The notes under the pieces: generated by a model
Databases searched by the model: none
What the model saw: only the letters and a program-made list of their open reading frames with translations
Told to the model about the DNA's origin: nothing
Program-made: the position numbers and the translations under genes
DNA from: Sphaerotilus natans
Lineage (GTDB): Bacteria > Pseudomonadota > Gammaproteobacteria > Burkholderiales > Burkholderiaceae_C
Assembly: GCF_900156335.1 (NCBI RefSeq)
Contig: NZ_FTMZ01000013.1
Span: 1-64,000, forward strand
DNA: 64,000 nucleotides
Direction: 5' to 3'
Shown: positions 11,077 through 20,485 of the stretch, in pieces
Numbering within the stretch: position 1 is the first letter of the stretch
Layout of the letters: the number at the start of each line of letters is the position of its first letter

Positions 11077-12570
11077 ATGACCCAGCTGCATGAACTCGGC
11101 GTGGCCGAGCTGTCGCGCCTGCTCGACGAGAAGCAGGTCTCCAGCGTCGAGCTGACGAAGCACCTGCTGGCCCGCGTGGCCGCGCACGCGTCGCTCGGCG
11201 CCTTCCTGGCGGTCGACGAGGAGATCGCGCTGGCGCAGGCCGGCGCGGCCGACCTCTGGCGCGCGCGCGGCGTCGACGGCCCGGCCCATCCGCTGCTGGG
11301 CGTGCCGATCGCCCACAAGGACATCTTCGTCACCCGCGATCTGCCCAGCACCGCCGGCTCGAAGATGCTTGAGGGCTACCGCAGCCCCTTCGATGCCACG
11401 GTGGTCAGCCGTCTGGCTGCGGCCGGCGCGGTGACGCTGGGCAAGCTCAACTGCGACGAGTTCGCGATGGGCGGCTCCAACGAGAACTCGGCCTACTTTC
11501 CGGCGCGCAATCCGTGGGATGCGTCGCGCATCGCCGGCGGCTCGTCGGGCGGCAGCGCGGTGGCGGTGGCCGCGCGCCTGGTGCCGGCCACGACCGGCAC
11601 CGACACCGGCGGCTCGGTGCGCCAGCCCGCCAGCCTGACCGGCGTGACCGGCATCAAGCCGACCTACGGCCGCTGCTCGCGCTACGGCATGATCGCCTTC
11701 GCCTCCAGCCTGGATCAGGCCGGCCCGATGGCGCGCTCGGCGCTGGACTGCGCGCACCTGCTGCAGGCGATGAGCGGCTTCGACCCGCGTGATGCGACCA
11801 GCGCCGAACAGCCGGTGCCCGACTTCGTCGCCGCCACGACCGCGCGGCGAGAGGTCGCCACCGCGGACCAGCCGCTCAAGGGCCTGCGCGTCGGCCTGCC
11901 GAAGGAGTTCTTCGGCGAGGGCGTGTCGGCCGACGTGCTGACGGCGGTGCGCGCCGCGCTGGCCGAGCTCGAGCGCCTGGGCGCCACGCTGGTCGAGGTC
12001 AGCCTGCCGCGCACCGAGCTGTCGATTCCGGTCTACTACATCATCGCCCCGGCCGAGGCCAGCTCGAACCTGAGCCGCTTCGACGGTGTGCGCTACGGCC
12101 ACCGCGCCGCGCAGTACAAGGACCTGAACGATCTGTACCGCAAGAGCCGCAGCGAGGGCTTCGGCCCCGAGGTCAAGCGCCGCATCATGATCGGCACCTA
12201 TGTGCTGAGCCACGGCTACTACGACGCCTACTATCTGCAGGCGCAAAAGCTGCGCCGCATGATCGCCGACGACTTCCAGGCCGCCTTCAAGGACTGTGAC
12301 CTGATCGCCGGCCCGGTCGCGCCGACGGTGGCGCGCCCGATCGGCAGCCAGACCGACCCGGTGGCCGAATATCTGGCCGACATCTTCACGCTGCCGGCCT
12401 CGCTGGCGGGGCTGCCGGGCATCAGCGTGCCGGCGGGCTTCGGCGCCGGCGGCCTGCCGGTGGGCCTGCAGCTGATCGGCAACTACTGGCAGGAGGGCGC
12501 GCTGCTGCACGCCGGCCACGCGCTGCAGCAGGCGACCGACTGGCATCTGAAGGCGCCGGCGGGATTCTGA
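11077..12570 (+). CDS. gatA: Asp-tRNA(Asn)/Glu-tRNA(Gln) amidotransferase subunit A
   Basis: Amidase-signature subunit that releases ammonia from glutamine for the GatB active site. The product has 497 residues, and the Ser-cisSer-Lys triad is evident as Lys81 (AHKDIF), Ser156 (GGSSGGSA) and Ser180 ([12 protein letters not shown]). The ATG at 11077 is preceded by GGGGGAGAA, a good ribosome site; an in-frame GTG at 11053 would overlap gatC. Unusually, gatB does not follow: the next gene is an Hsp70 homologue. Confidence 0.96.
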   Translation: MTQLHELGVAELSRLLDEKQVSSVELTKHLLARVAAHASLGAFLAVDEEIALAQAGAADLWRARGVDGPAHPLLGVPIAHKDIFVTRDLPSTAGSKMLEGYRSPFDATVVSRLAAAGAVTLGKLNCDEFAMGGSNENSAYFPARNPWDASRIAGGSSGGSAVAVAARLVPATTGTDTGGSVRQPASLTGVTGIKPTYGRCSRYGMIAFASSLDQAGPMARSALDCAHLLQAMSGFDPRDATSAEQPVPDFVAATTARREVATADQPLKGLRVGLPKEFFGEGVSADVLTAVRAALAELERLGATLVEVSLPRTELSIPVYYIIAPAEASSNLSRFDGVRYGHRAAQYKDLNDLYRKSRSEGFGPEVKRRIMIGTYVLSHGYYDAYYLQAQKLRRMIADDFQAAFKDCDLIAGPVAPTVARPIGSQTDPVAEYLADIFTLPASLAGLPGISVPAGFGAGGLPVGLQLIGNYWQEGALLHAGHALQQATDWHLKAPAGF

Positions 12571-12594
12571 GCCTGCGGTCGACGGATCAGGAGC

Positions 12595-12618
12595 GGGGCG
12601 CCGGTATCATCGCGCCCC
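12595..12618 (+). terminator. Hairpin between gatA and the Hsp70 gene
   Basis: GGGGCGC (12595-12601) pairs with GCGCCCC (12612-12618) around a 10-nt loop, followed only by TT. It could be a weak terminator for gatCA. The loop also contains TATCAT (12605-12610), which would serve as a -10 for the downstream gene, so the element may equally be a promoter. Confidence 0.35.
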
Positions 12619-12641
12619 TTCCGCCCGTCCGCCCGCCGCTC

Positions 12642-13946
12642 ATGACTGCCTCCCCGATCCCCGACTTCTGCGCCATCGACTTCGGCACCTCCAATTCCGC
12701 GATCGCGGTGCCTGACGCCCGCGGCGCGATGCGGCTGGTGCCGCTGGAAGACGGCGCGGTCACGATGCCGACCGCCACCTTCTACCTGGCCGAGGGCCCG
12801 GGCCTGCAGGATCTGCCGCGGCTGCACGGCCGCGCCGCGCTCGCGGCCTATGTCGAGGGCAGCGAGGGCCGGCTGATGCGCTCGATGAAGAGCGCGCTGG
12901 GCACCGGCCTGATGACGCAGCAGACCGACATCGGCGCCGGCCGCGCGATCGGCTTCGCCGACGTCATCTCCGGCTATCTGCGCCACCTGCGCCGCGCCGC
13001 CGAGCAGCACAACGGTGTCGCGCCGCGCCGCGCGGTCATCGGCCGGCCGGTGCATTTTGTCGACGAGGACGCGCAGCGCGACGCGCAGGCCCAGGCCGCG
13101 CTGGAGCAGGCCGCGCGCGAGGCCGGCTTCGAGGAGGTCGCCTTCCAGTTCGAGCCGCTGGCGGCGGCCTTCGACCACGAGTCGCGCATCGAGGCCGAGC
13201 AGCGGGTGCTGATCGCCGACATCGGCGGGGGCACCTCCGACTTCTCGATCGTGCGCGTCGGCCCGCAGCGGCGCGACCGCATCGACCGCGCCGACGACGT
13301 GCTGGCCCACCACGGCCTGCATGTGGCCGGCACCGACTTCGACCGCCGCGTCGAGCTGGCATCGGTCATGCCGGCGCTGGGCTTCGGCGCGCTCGGGCCC
13401 TCGATCGGCGGCCAGCCCCCGCGCGAGGTGCCCAGCCGCGTCTACTTCGATCTGGCCACCTGGCACCTGATCAACACCGTCTACCGTCCGGCGCGCCTGC
13501 AGGAGCTGCGCATGATGCGCGGCGACTATGCCGATCCGGTCCAGCATGCCAGGCTGATGAAGGTGGTGGGTGATCAGCTCGGCCACGACCTGCTCGGCCG
13601 TGCCGAGCGCGCCAAGATCGACACCGCTGCCGGCGAGGCTGCACGCATCGACCTGGCCTGGGTCGAGCGCGGCCTGGCGGTCGAGGTGACGGCGCAGCAG
13701 GCGCGCGAGGCGCTGGAGGAGGACATCGGCCGTATCGTCGAGGCCGCCCGCGAGACGGTGCGTCGCGCCGGCCTCTCGGCCGAGGGCATCGATGCGGTCT
13801 ATTTCACCGGCGGCTCGACCGGGCTGAAGGCGCTGACCGAGCGGCTGGCTGCGGCCTTCCCGCAGGCGCAGGCGCTGCACGGCGACCGCCTGGCCAGCGT
13901 GGCCAGCGGCCTGGGGCTGGACGCGCGCCGGCGCTTCCGGGGCTGA
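12642..13946 (+). CDS. Hsp70-family protein, YegD-like
   Basis: ATPase-domain-only Hsp70 relative. The 434-residue sequence has the phosphate-1 loop CAIDFGTSNSAIAV, the phosphate-2 loop LIADIGGGTSDFSIVRV (about residues 190-206) and the C-terminal adenosine motif VYFTGGSTGLKALTERL. At two thirds the length of DnaK it lacks a substrate-binding domain, as YegD proteins do. Their substrates are unknown. It occupies the place where gatB is usually found after gatA. Confidence 0.85.
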   Translation: MTASPIPDFCAIDFGTSNSAIAVPDARGAMRLVPLEDGAVTMPTATFYLAEGPGLQDLPRLHGRAALAAYVEGSEGRLMRSMKSALGTGLMTQQTDIGAGRAIGFADVISGYLRHLRRAAEQHNGVAPRRAVIGRPVHFVDEDAQRDAQAQAALEQAAREAGFEEVAFQFEPLAAAFDHESRIEAEQRVLIADIGGGTSDFSIVRVGPQRRDRIDRADDVLAHHGLHVAGTDFDRRVELASVMPALGFGALGPSIGGQPPREVPSRVYFDLATWHLINTVYRPARLQELRMMRGDYADPVQHARLMKVVGDQLGHDLLGRAERAKIDTAAGEAARIDLAWVERGLAVEVTAQQAREALEEDIGRIVEAARETVRRAGLSAEGIDAVYFTGGSTGLKALTERLAAAFPQAQALHGDRLASVASGLGLDARRRFRG

Positions 13947-13955
13947 GGCGTTCGC

Positions 13956-15206
13956 TCACTGCTGGCGCTGGGCGCGGCGCAGCTCCTCGGACGCCTCCCG
14001 GGCGGCGGGCGACATCATGTTCTCGTGAATGCGGCGGTCCGGGCGCGGCGCGGCCTCCCGGATCGGCGCGGGTGCCGGCGGCTGGATCGGCTGTGGCGTC
14101 GGCTGCGGGGCCGGGCGAACGATGATTGGCGCCGGGGCCGGCATGACCGGGGCCACTGGCGCGGCCGGCACGATGCGCACGACCGGCGGGGCCGGGGCGG
14201 GCCGGACCGGCGTGTCGGGATAGATCGGCCGAGCGGGCCGGGTCTCGATGATGACCGGGGCCGGCTGCACGATGACACGCGGCGGCGGTGCCTCCCAGAC
14301 CGGTGCGACCGGCTCGACATGGCGCAGCGCAGGCCCGGGCAGCCAGGCCCAGTGGCTGTCCCAGCGCACCCAGCGGCCGTGGCGGAAGGTCGCCACGCCC
14401 CAGGGTGCGCTGTCGATCCAGAGCCAGCCGTCGGCGCTGCGGCGCCAGCGGCCCTGGCGGTAGGGCGCCCAGCTCAGGCTCGCGCGCGGCACCCAGACCC
14501 AGCCCCAGTCCGAGGCATGTTCCCAGCGGCCATGCCGATCCAGGGTGTCGACGCCGTCGATGTCGTCCGGGAGTTCCACCGGGGCTCGGGGGCGCAGGCT
14601 GCTGCGGCGCCCGTCCTCATCCTGGCCATCCCAGCGCTCCCGCGTGTCGTCCATGGCCCAGCGGGCGAAGCGGTCGGCCACCGGCAGGCCGGTCTGCCAG
14701 CCGCGTCGGCCCTCCAGCTCGGCCCGGCGGCCCGGCTGCAGCAGCAGCGAGTCGTCGGCGCTCTCGAGGTGCATCGGGCTGCGCCAGGCGGTGGCCGAGG
14801 CCCCGTCGAACCAGCGCCCCGACTCCGGCGCGTCGATGCGGAACAGGCCTGGGCCCTGCGGCCGATGCATCGCCGCGGCGGTCTCGATGCGCCAGCGCAG
14901 CGGATCGTCGTCGCCTTCGAGCAGCAGCGCGAGGCTGCCTTGCTCCAGGCGCAGCTCGATGCGGCCGGCGCTGAGCCGGCGCACGCTCAGCACGCTGTTC
15001 TCGTCCAGGCGCAGGCGGTCGCTGCCGAAGGCGATCTCGGTGCGTGATCCGGCGGCGCTGCGCAGGCGCTCGCCCTCGCGCATCGGCGCGCGACGCTCGA
15101 TGCGCAGCTCGTCCGTGCCTTGCCAGGCCGCAGCGGGCTGCGCCAGCAGCAGGGCCGCCCCAAGGGCCAGGGCGGCAGGCACCGACCGGTGCAGGATTCG
15201 ATCCAT
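13956..15206 (-). CDS. Exported DUF6600/FecR-like protein with Pro-rich tail
   Basis: No enzymatic function recognised. From the ATG at 15204-15206 (GGAG six bases upstream; an alternative ATG lies at 15216-15218) a signal peptide runs to about residue 28 (AALALGAALLLAQPAAAW). A FecR-like beta region follows (FGSDRLRLDENSVLSVRRL), then WGWVWVPRASLSWAPYRQG-type Trp-rich repeats typical of DUF6600. The last about 140 residues are Pro/Ala/Val-rich and probably unstructured or wall-spanning. It is likely periplasmic, and converges on the Hsp70 gene with a 9-nt gap. Confidence 0.75.
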   Translation of the reverse strand: MDRILHRSVPAALALGAALLLAQPAAAWQGTDELRIERRAPMREGERLRSAAGSRTEIAFGSDRLRLDENSVLSVRRLSAGRIELRLEQGSLALLLEGDDDPLRWRIETAAAMHRPQGPGLFRIDAPESGRWFDGASATAWRSPMHLESADDSLLLQPGRRAELEGRRGWQTGLPVADRFARWAMDDTRERWDGQDEDGRRSSLRPRAPVELPDDIDGVDTLDRHGRWEHASDWGWVWVPRASLSWAPYRQGRWRRSADGWLWIDSAPWGVATFRHGRWVRWDSHWAWLPGPALRHVEPVAPVWEAPPPRVIVQPAPVIIETRPARPIYPDTPVRPAPAPPVVRIVPAAPVAPVMPAPAPIIVRPAPQPTPQPIQPPAPAPIREAAPRPDRRIHENMMSPAAREASEELRRAQRQQ

Positions 15207-15544
15207 CGCGTTCTCCATCGAAGTCCTGTCACCAACGGTCGGTCGGCCCGATCCGATGACCCGCGCCTCGCGCGTGCGACGCGCTCAATCGGCTGGCGAG
15301 CTCGGAAAATGAGCCTGTTTCATGCGCCGATAAGAAAGTCTTTCCTGCCGCTTCTTGGGGTCGCATCTGGGCATATTTCACATTTTTAGGCGGCTGGCTC
15401 AGGCGCTGATCTTCTGCCCGGCGCCGGGACATATTCCTAAGTGCTTCATCCACATGGTTTTTTTCAGCGCTGGCCCGATTCGTCGGCCAAAGGGCCGTGG
15501 TCACCTAAGTATTTGATTTCATTGGTGATTCGCGTGTGGCTTCC
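15207..15544. other. Non-coding region between the DUF6600 gene and the dcw promoter
   Basis: No convincing gene is visible. The sequence is less GC-rich than its surroundings and contains a short repeated word CCTAAGT (about 15435-15441 and 15504-15510). Reading frames here are short and lack ribosome sites. Confidence 0.5.
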
Positions 15545-15574
15545 TTGACCCTCGCGCAATTTGTCCGCTACAGT
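15545..15574 (+). promoter_or_regulatory. Promoter of the dcw cluster
   Basis: TTGACC (15545-15550) and TACAGT (15569-15574) are separated by 18 nt and sit directly before the MraZ-box array. This is the normal position of the mra promoter at the head of the division/cell-wall cluster. Confidence 0.6.
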
Positions 15575-15607
15575 GGGCGACCGTGTCGTTTTGTGGGTTT
15601 TTGTGGT
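15573..15607 (+). promoter_or_regulatory. MraZ-box operator array
   Basis: Four GTGKS-type pentamers occur at exact 10-bp spacing: GTGGG (15573), GTGTC (15583), GTGGG (15593), GTGGT (15603), with 5-nt spacers. Tandem TGGG repeats with 10-bp period are the known binding sites of MraZ in the mra promoter. The array overlaps and follows the promoter, which fits repression of the dcw cluster. Confidence 0.75.
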
Positions 15608-15614
15608 CGACTTT

Positions 15615-15785
15615 CACTTCCAGAGGACTTCGGCGCCTGCGCCGGATGTCGCAGGGCGCCTGAGCGTGCCTGCGCGTCCTCGCGGCGGCCTGGCCGCCGG
15701 AAGCGCGATGCCGGTCATGCGGCCCCGACCCTCCGGGCACTGCCTGCCGCCGCTGCCGTCGCGCTTGCGGGGTTTCCGCCTCTGA
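15615..15785 (+). pseudogene. mraZ: Truncated, start-less relict of mraZ
   Basis: One frame reads [20 protein letters not shown], then R-P-R-G-G-L-A-A. This parallels the MraZ N terminus (M-F-x-G-A-x-x-x-x-D-x-K-G-R-L-S-V-P-x-R-x-R-x-x-L). The position of the start codon holds CAC, and the frame stops at 15783-15785 after about 56 codons; MraZ is normally about 145-150 residues with a second DxxGR motif, which is absent. It sits exactly where mraZ belongs, after MraZ boxes and before rsmH. The resemblance is by eye. If real, mraZ has been lost from this cluster while its operator persists. Confidence 0.6.
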
Positions 15786-15798
15786 TTTCTCCCCCCTC

Positions 15799-16791
15799 AT
15801 GGCCGTTCCTGCCGAATCCACCAGCCGGCAGCACATCACCGTGCTGCTCCACGAGGCGGTCGACGCGCTGCTGCATCGCCCCGACGGCACCTACATCGAC
15901 GGCACCTTCGGCCGCGGCGGCCATTCGCGCCTGATCCTGTCGCGTCTGGCGCCGGGCGGGCGGCTGATGGCGATCGACCGTGACCCCGAGGCCGTCGCCC
16001 ATGCCCGCGAGGGCGACACCCGCATCGACGACGCCCGCTTCTCGATCGACCACACGCGCTTTGCCGACTATCCCGAGGTGATGGCCGCGCACGGCGTGGC
16101 GCAGGTCGACGGCCTCCTGCTCGACATCGGCGTGTCCTCGCCGCAGATCGACGATCCGGCGCGGGGCTTCAGCTTCCGCCACGACGGGCCGCTGGACATG
16201 CGCATGGACCCGACGCGCGGCCAGAGCGCGGCCGAATTCCTGGCCACCGCGCCCTTCGAGCGCATCGCCGAGGTGATCCGCGTCTATGGCGAGGAGCGCT
16301 TCGCCGGCCCGCTGGCGCGCGCGATCGTGGCGCGGCGCGAGGCTGGCCAGCCGCTGGCACGCACCTCCGAGCTGGCCGCGCTGGCCGCCACCGTGGTGCG
16401 CACCCGCGAGCGCGGCCAGGATCCGGCCACCCGCACCTTCCAGGCGCTGCGCATCCTGGTCAACGGCGAGCTCGACGAGCTCGAGCAGGCGCTGGAGGCC
16501 TCGCTGGCGGCGCTGGCGCCGGGCGGGCGGCTGGCCATCATCAGCTTCCACTCGCTGGAAGACCGCATCGTCAAGAATTTCATCCAGCGCCACGCCCGCG
16601 AGGAGTTCGACCGGCGCGCGCCCTTCGCCACGCCGAAGCCGGCGCTGCTCGAGGAGGTCGCGCGCATCAAGCCCTCGGAGGCCGAGATCGAGGCCAATGC
16701 GCGCTCGCGCTCGGCGATCCTGCGGGTGGCCCGGCGCACCGAGGTGCCGCTGCCGCCGGTGTCCGCGGCGCCGTCGCGGAGGCGCGCATGA
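15799..16791 (+). CDS. rsmH: 16S rRNA m4C1402 methyltransferase RsmH (MraW)
   Basis: SAM-dependent methyltransferase acting on the ribosomal P-site nucleotide C1402. The 330-residue product begins [24 protein letters not shown] and shows the SAM site [14 protein letters not shown], then [20 protein letters not shown] and [13 protein letters not shown]. There is no clear ribosome site (the leader is pyrimidine-rich), so initiation may depend on the short relict frame ending 13 nt upstream. It overlaps ftsL by 4 nt. Confidence 0.95.
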   Translation: MAVPAESTSRQHITVLLHEAVDALLHRPDGTYIDGTFGRGGHSRLILSRLAPGGRLMAIDRDPEAVAHAREGDTRIDDARFSIDHTRFADYPEVMAAHGVAQVDGLLLDIGVSSPQIDDPARGFSFRHDGPLDMRMDPTRGQSAAEFLATAPFERIAEVIRVYGEERFAGPLARAIVARREAGQPLARTSELAALAATVVRTRERGQDPATRTFQALRILVNGELDELEQALEASLAALAPGGRLAIISFHSLEDRIVKNFIQRHAREEFDRRAPFATPKPALLEEVARIKPSEAEIEANARSRSAILRVARRTEVPLPPVSAAPSRRRA

Positions 16792-17081
16792 CCCGGATCA
16801 ACATCGTGCTGCTGCTGGCGGTCGTGGCCAGCGCGCTGTATCTGGTGCATGTCTCCTATGACTCGCGCCGCCAGTTCGTGCAGCTCGAGCGCGAGCGCAA
16901 CGAGGCCCGCCGCCTCGAGCAGGAGGCCGAGCGGCTGCGCCTGCAGCTGCGCACCGAGGCCACCCATGTGCGCGTCGATCTGGCCGCGCGCGAGCGGCTG
17001 CACATGAGCGTGGCCACGCCGGCAGTGACCCAGTATCTGGACGCGGCTCCGGCCTCGACGGCGCAGGAGGCACGGCCGTGA
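16788..17081 (+). CDS. ftsL: Cell division protein FtsL
   Basis: Small bitopic divisome protein that forms a complex with FtsB and FtsQ and helps activate FtsWI. It has 97 residues: a membrane helix at about 4-21 ([19 protein letters not shown]), then a periplasmic leucine-zipper-like coiled coil ([24 protein letters not shown]). Overlaps of 4 nt with both rsmH and ftsI show tight coupling. Confidence 0.92.
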   Translation: MTRINIVLLLAVVASALYLVHVSYDSRRQFVQLERERNEARRLEQEAERLRLQLRTEATHVRVDLAARERLHMSVATPAVTQYLDAAPASTAQEARP

Positions 17082-18898
17082 GCGCCGGCTGGCTGGACCG
17101 GGCCCGCTCCCGGCTGGCGGCCCGGCTGGCGCCGGCGGCAGGCAAGAAGGGGGCGCCTGCCGGGGCGCGCTACGCCTCCAGCCCGCTGCTGACGGCCAAG
17201 ACGCCGATCTGGCGCTCCCGGCTGGCGCTGGTGGTGGTCGGCCTGAGCTTCGCGCTGCTGCTCGGCCGCGCGATGTATGTGCAGGCGATCGACAAGGAAT
17301 TCTTCCAGGCCCAGGGCGAGATGCGCTACCAGCGCACCTTCGAGCTGCAGGCCAGCCGCGGCCGCATCACCGACCGCAACGGCGAGGTGCTGGCCGCCAG
17401 CGTGCCCGCACCCTCGGTCTGGATGATGCCGAAGGATTTCCAGGCCACGTCGGCGCAGGTGGCCGAGCTGACCCGCCTGCTCGGCATCACCCCGGAAGAC
17501 CTGGCGGCCAAGGTGCGCGAAGGCGGCAACTTCGTCTGGCTGCGCCGCCTGATCGACGAGACCACCGCCGCACGCATCCGCGAGCTCAAGATCAAGGGCA
17601 TCACCATCGAGCGCGAATACCGGCGCGAATACCCGGAGGGCGAGGCCGCGGCGCATGTGGTCGGCTTCACCAACCTGCAGGAAAAAGGCCAGGAGGGCAT
17701 CGAGCTGGCCTTCCAGAAGCAGCTCCAGGGCCACAACGGCAGCCGCAGCGTGGTGCGCGACCGGCTCGGGCGTGTGGTCGAGGACATCGGCGAGATCGTC
17801 GAGCCGGAGGACGGCAAGGACATCGCGCTGTCGATCGACAGCAAGGTGCAGTTCGTCGCCTACCAGCGCCTGCGCGAGGCGGTGGCTCAGCACGAGGCGC
17901 AGGCCGGCAGCGTGGTGGTGCTGGACGTGCGCACCGGCGAGGTGCTGGCGCTGGCCAACTATCCCTCCTACACGCCCGGCGACCGGCGCACCCGCACCGG
18001 CGCGAACCTGCGCAACCGCGCGCTGACCGACACCTTCGAGCCCGGCTCGACGATGAAGCCCTTCATCGCCGCGCAGTCGATCCAGGCCGGCCGGGTGCGG
18101 CCGGAGACGGTGATCCAGACCGCGCCGGGCAGCATCACCATCACCGGCTCGACGATCCGCGACTCGCATCCGCTCGGCGTGATGACGGTCGAGCAGATCA
18201 TCCAGAAGTCCAGCAACGTCGGCACCGTCAAGATGGCGATGCAGATGCAGCCGCGCGAGATGTGGGAGCTGTACCGCTCGGTGGGCTTCGGCCAGAAGCC
18301 CGAGATGGAGTTTCCCGGTCTGGCCTCGGGTCGGCTGCGGCCCTACAAGAGCTGGCGGCCGATCGAGCAGGCGACGATGAGCTACGGCTACGGCCTGTCG
18401 GCCTCGCTGTTCCAGCTGGCGCAGGCCTACACCGTCTTCGCGCGCGACGGTCAGCTCGTGCCGGTCACGCTGCAGCGGCGCGAGCATCCGGTCGAGGGCA
18501 CGCAGGTCTTCCGGCCGGAGGTGGCCCGGGCGGTGCGCAAGATGCTCGGCATGGCCGCCGGCGAGGGCGGCACCGCGCCGAAGGCCCAGGCCCTGGGCTA
18601 CTCGGTCGGCGGCAAGACCGGCACCGCGCACAAGCAGGAGGGCAAGGGCTATGCCGGCAACAAGTACCGCTCGTGGTTCGTCGGGCTGGCCCCCCTCAAC
18701 CAGCCGCGCATCGTCGTGGCGGTCATGATCGACGAGCCGAGCAAGGGCCAGTACTACGGCGGCCTGGTCGCGGCACCCGTCTTCAGCCAGGTGGTGCAGC
18801 AGACGCTGCGGGTGCTGAGCGTGCCGCCGGATCGCGAGGTGACGCCGCAGATCATCGCCCGCACGCAGGCCGCCCGCACCGAGGAGGAATCGTTCTGA
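17078..18898 (+). CDS. ftsI: Peptidoglycan transpeptidase FtsI (PBP3)
   Basis: Septal class B PBP. The 606-residue product has one membrane anchor (about residues 48-64), the conserved RGRITDRNGEVLA segment, and the transpeptidase motifs STMK (324-327, nucleophile Ser324), SSN (378-380) and KTG (513-515). Its stop shares one base with the murE start (TGATG). Confidence 0.97.
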   Translation: MSAGWLDRARSRLAARLAPAAGKKGAPAGARYASSPLLTAKTPIWRSRLALVVVGLSFALLLGRAMYVQAIDKEFFQAQGEMRYQRTFELQASRGRITDRNGEVLAASVPAPSVWMMPKDFQATSAQVAELTRLLGITPEDLAAKVREGGNFVWLRRLIDETTAARIRELKIKGITIEREYRREYPEGEAAAHVVGFTNLQEKGQEGIELAFQKQLQGHNGSRSVVRDRLGRVVEDIGEIVEPEDGKDIALSIDSKVQFVAYQRLREAVAQHEAQAGSVVVLDVRTGEVLALANYPSYTPGDRRTRTGANLRNRALTDTFEPGSTMKPFIAAQSIQAGRVRPETVIQTAPGSITITGSTIRDSHPLGVMTVEQIIQKSSNVGTVKMAMQMQPREMWELYRSVGFGQKPEMEFPGLASGRLRPYKSWRPIEQATMSYGYGLSASLFQLAQAYTVFARDGQLVPVTLQRREHPVEGTQVFRPEVARAVRKMLGMAAGEGGTAPKAQALGYSVGGKTGTAHKQEGKGYAGNKYRSWFVGLAPLNQPRIVVAVMIDEPSKGQYYGGLVAAPVFSQVVQQTLRVLSVPPDREVTPQIIARTQAARTEEESF

Positions 18899-20469
18899 TG
18901 GGATCGACGCAACCGACCCTTTTGACCTTTTGCCGGGATGTCGACGAGACGCTGGCCTGGCTGCGCCGCGTCGCGCCGCAGGCGGTGCTGCGCACCGACA
19001 GCCGCCAGGTCCTGCCGGGGGATGTCTTCATCGCCTGGCCGGGCGCCGCCCAGGACGGGCGTCGTCATGTGCCGGCGGCGCTGGCTGCGGGTGCCGCCGC
19101 CTGTCTGGTCGAGGCCGACGGCGTCGAGGCCTTCGACTTCGGCGCGGCCGCGCAGGCGCGCATCGCGGCACTGCCGGCGCTGAAGGCGGCCACCGCGCCG
19201 CTGGCCGCGGCCTGGCACGACCATCCGAGCCGCCGGCTCGACGTGGTGGCCACCACCGGCACCAACGGCAAGACCTCCACCGCCTGGTGGCTGGCGCAGG
19301 CGCTCAGCCTGGCCGGGCGGCGCTGCGGCGTCGTCGGCACGCTGGGCGTGGGCGAGCCGCCCAGCCGCGTCGCGCCCGAGGCCCGGGTGATCTCCACCGG
19401 CCTGACCACGCCCGATCCGGTCACGCTGCAGCGCGCGCTGCGCGACTTTGCCGCACGCGGCTTCGCGGCCTGCGCGATGGAGGCCTCCTCGATCGGCGTG
19501 ACCGAGCACCGCCTCGACGCGGTGAAGATCGATGTCGCGCTGTTCACCAACTTCACGCCCGACCACCTCGATTACCACGGCAGCATGGCCGCCTACTGGC
19601 AGGCCAAGCGGGCGCTGTTCGACTGGCCGGGCCTGCGCGCGGCGGTCATCAACATCGACGATCCGCAGGGCGCCATCCTGGCCGACGAGCTGCAGGCGGC
19701 AGGGCGGATCGCGGTCTGGACCTGCTCGACCCGGCCCTCGGCCCGGCCGGCGCGGCTGCAGGCCAGCGATCTGCGCTACGACGGCGCCGGCCTGTGCCTG
19801 CGGCTGGCCGAGCAGGGCGAGCACGCCGACGCGCCGGTGGAGGTGCGCACCGCGCTGATCGGCGACTACAACGCCGCCAATGTCGTCGGCGTGATCGGCG
19901 TGCTGCGCGCGCTGGGCCTGCCGTTGGCGGAGGTCGCGGCGCTGGCGGCCGACTTCACCCCGGTGCCCGGGCGGATGCAGCGGGTCGAGCCACCGGCCGG
20001 CGCCGCGGACCTGCCGCAGGTGGTGGTCGACTACGCGCACACGCCGGACGCGCTGGAGAAGGCGCTGCAGGCGCTGCGCCCGTTCGCGCAGGCGCGCGGC
20101 GGGCGGCTGTGGTGCGTCTTCGGCTGCGGTGGCAACCGCGACGCCACCAAGCGTCCGGTCATGGGCCGCATCGCGCAGGCGCTGGCCGACGAGGTCGTGC
20201 TCACCAGCGACAATCCGCGCCACGAGGCGCCGGCGGCCATCCTCGGGCAGATCCTGGCCGGCTGCACTTCCGCGCCGACGCTGGCCGTCATCGAGGACCG
20301 GGCCGCGGCGATCGCCACCGTGCTGCATGACGCCGACGAGGCCGACGTGGTGCTGATCGCCGGCAAGGGCCATGAGGACTATCAGGAGACGGCAGGCGTC
20401 CGGCATCATTTTTCAGATCTGGAGCAGGCCGAGGCCGCGCTACAACGACGCACCTCCACCGCGGCCTGA
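18898..20469 (+). CDS. murE: UDP-MurNAc-tripeptide synthetase MurE
   Basis: Cytoplasmic Mur ligase adding the third amino acid to UDP-MurNAc-L-Ala-D-Glu. It has 523 residues, with the ATP loop TTGTNGKTSTAWW and the motif TSDNPRHE. The DNPR signature indicates meso-diaminopimelate specificity. The ATG at 18898 is fixed by the overlap with the ftsI stop; the open frame upstream runs antiphase within ftsI and is not used. Confidence 0.96.
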   Translation: MGSTQPTLLTFCRDVDETLAWLRRVAPQAVLRTDSRQVLPGDVFIAWPGAAQDGRRHVPAALAAGAAACLVEADGVEAFDFGAAAQARIAALPALKAATAPLAAAWHDHPSRRLDVVATTGTNGKTSTAWWLAQALSLAGRRCGVVGTLGVGEPPSRVAPEARVISTGLTTPDPVTLQRALRDFAARGFAACAMEASSIGVTEHRLDAVKIDVALFTNFTPDHLDYHGSMAAYWQAKRALFDWPGLRAAVINIDDPQGAILADELQAAGRIAVWTCSTRPSARPARLQASDLRYDGAGLCLRLAEQGEHADAPVEVRTALIGDYNAANVVGVIGVLRALGLPLAEVAALAADFTPVPGRMQRVEPPAGAADLPQVVVDYAHTPDALEKALQALRPFAQARGGRLWCVFGCGGNRDATKRPVMGRIAQALADEVVLTSDNPRHEAPAAILGQILAGCTSAPTLAVIEDRAAAIATVLHDADEADVVLIAGKGHEDYQETAGVRHHFSDLEQAEAALQRRTSTAA

Positions 20470-20485
20470 CCGCCTTTCCCTCACG

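Noticed and set aside
15229-15504. A 91-codon minus-strand frame in the gap before the dcw promoter
   Set aside because: No ribosome site, no hydrophobic or domain pattern, and it crosses the likely upstream regulatory region.
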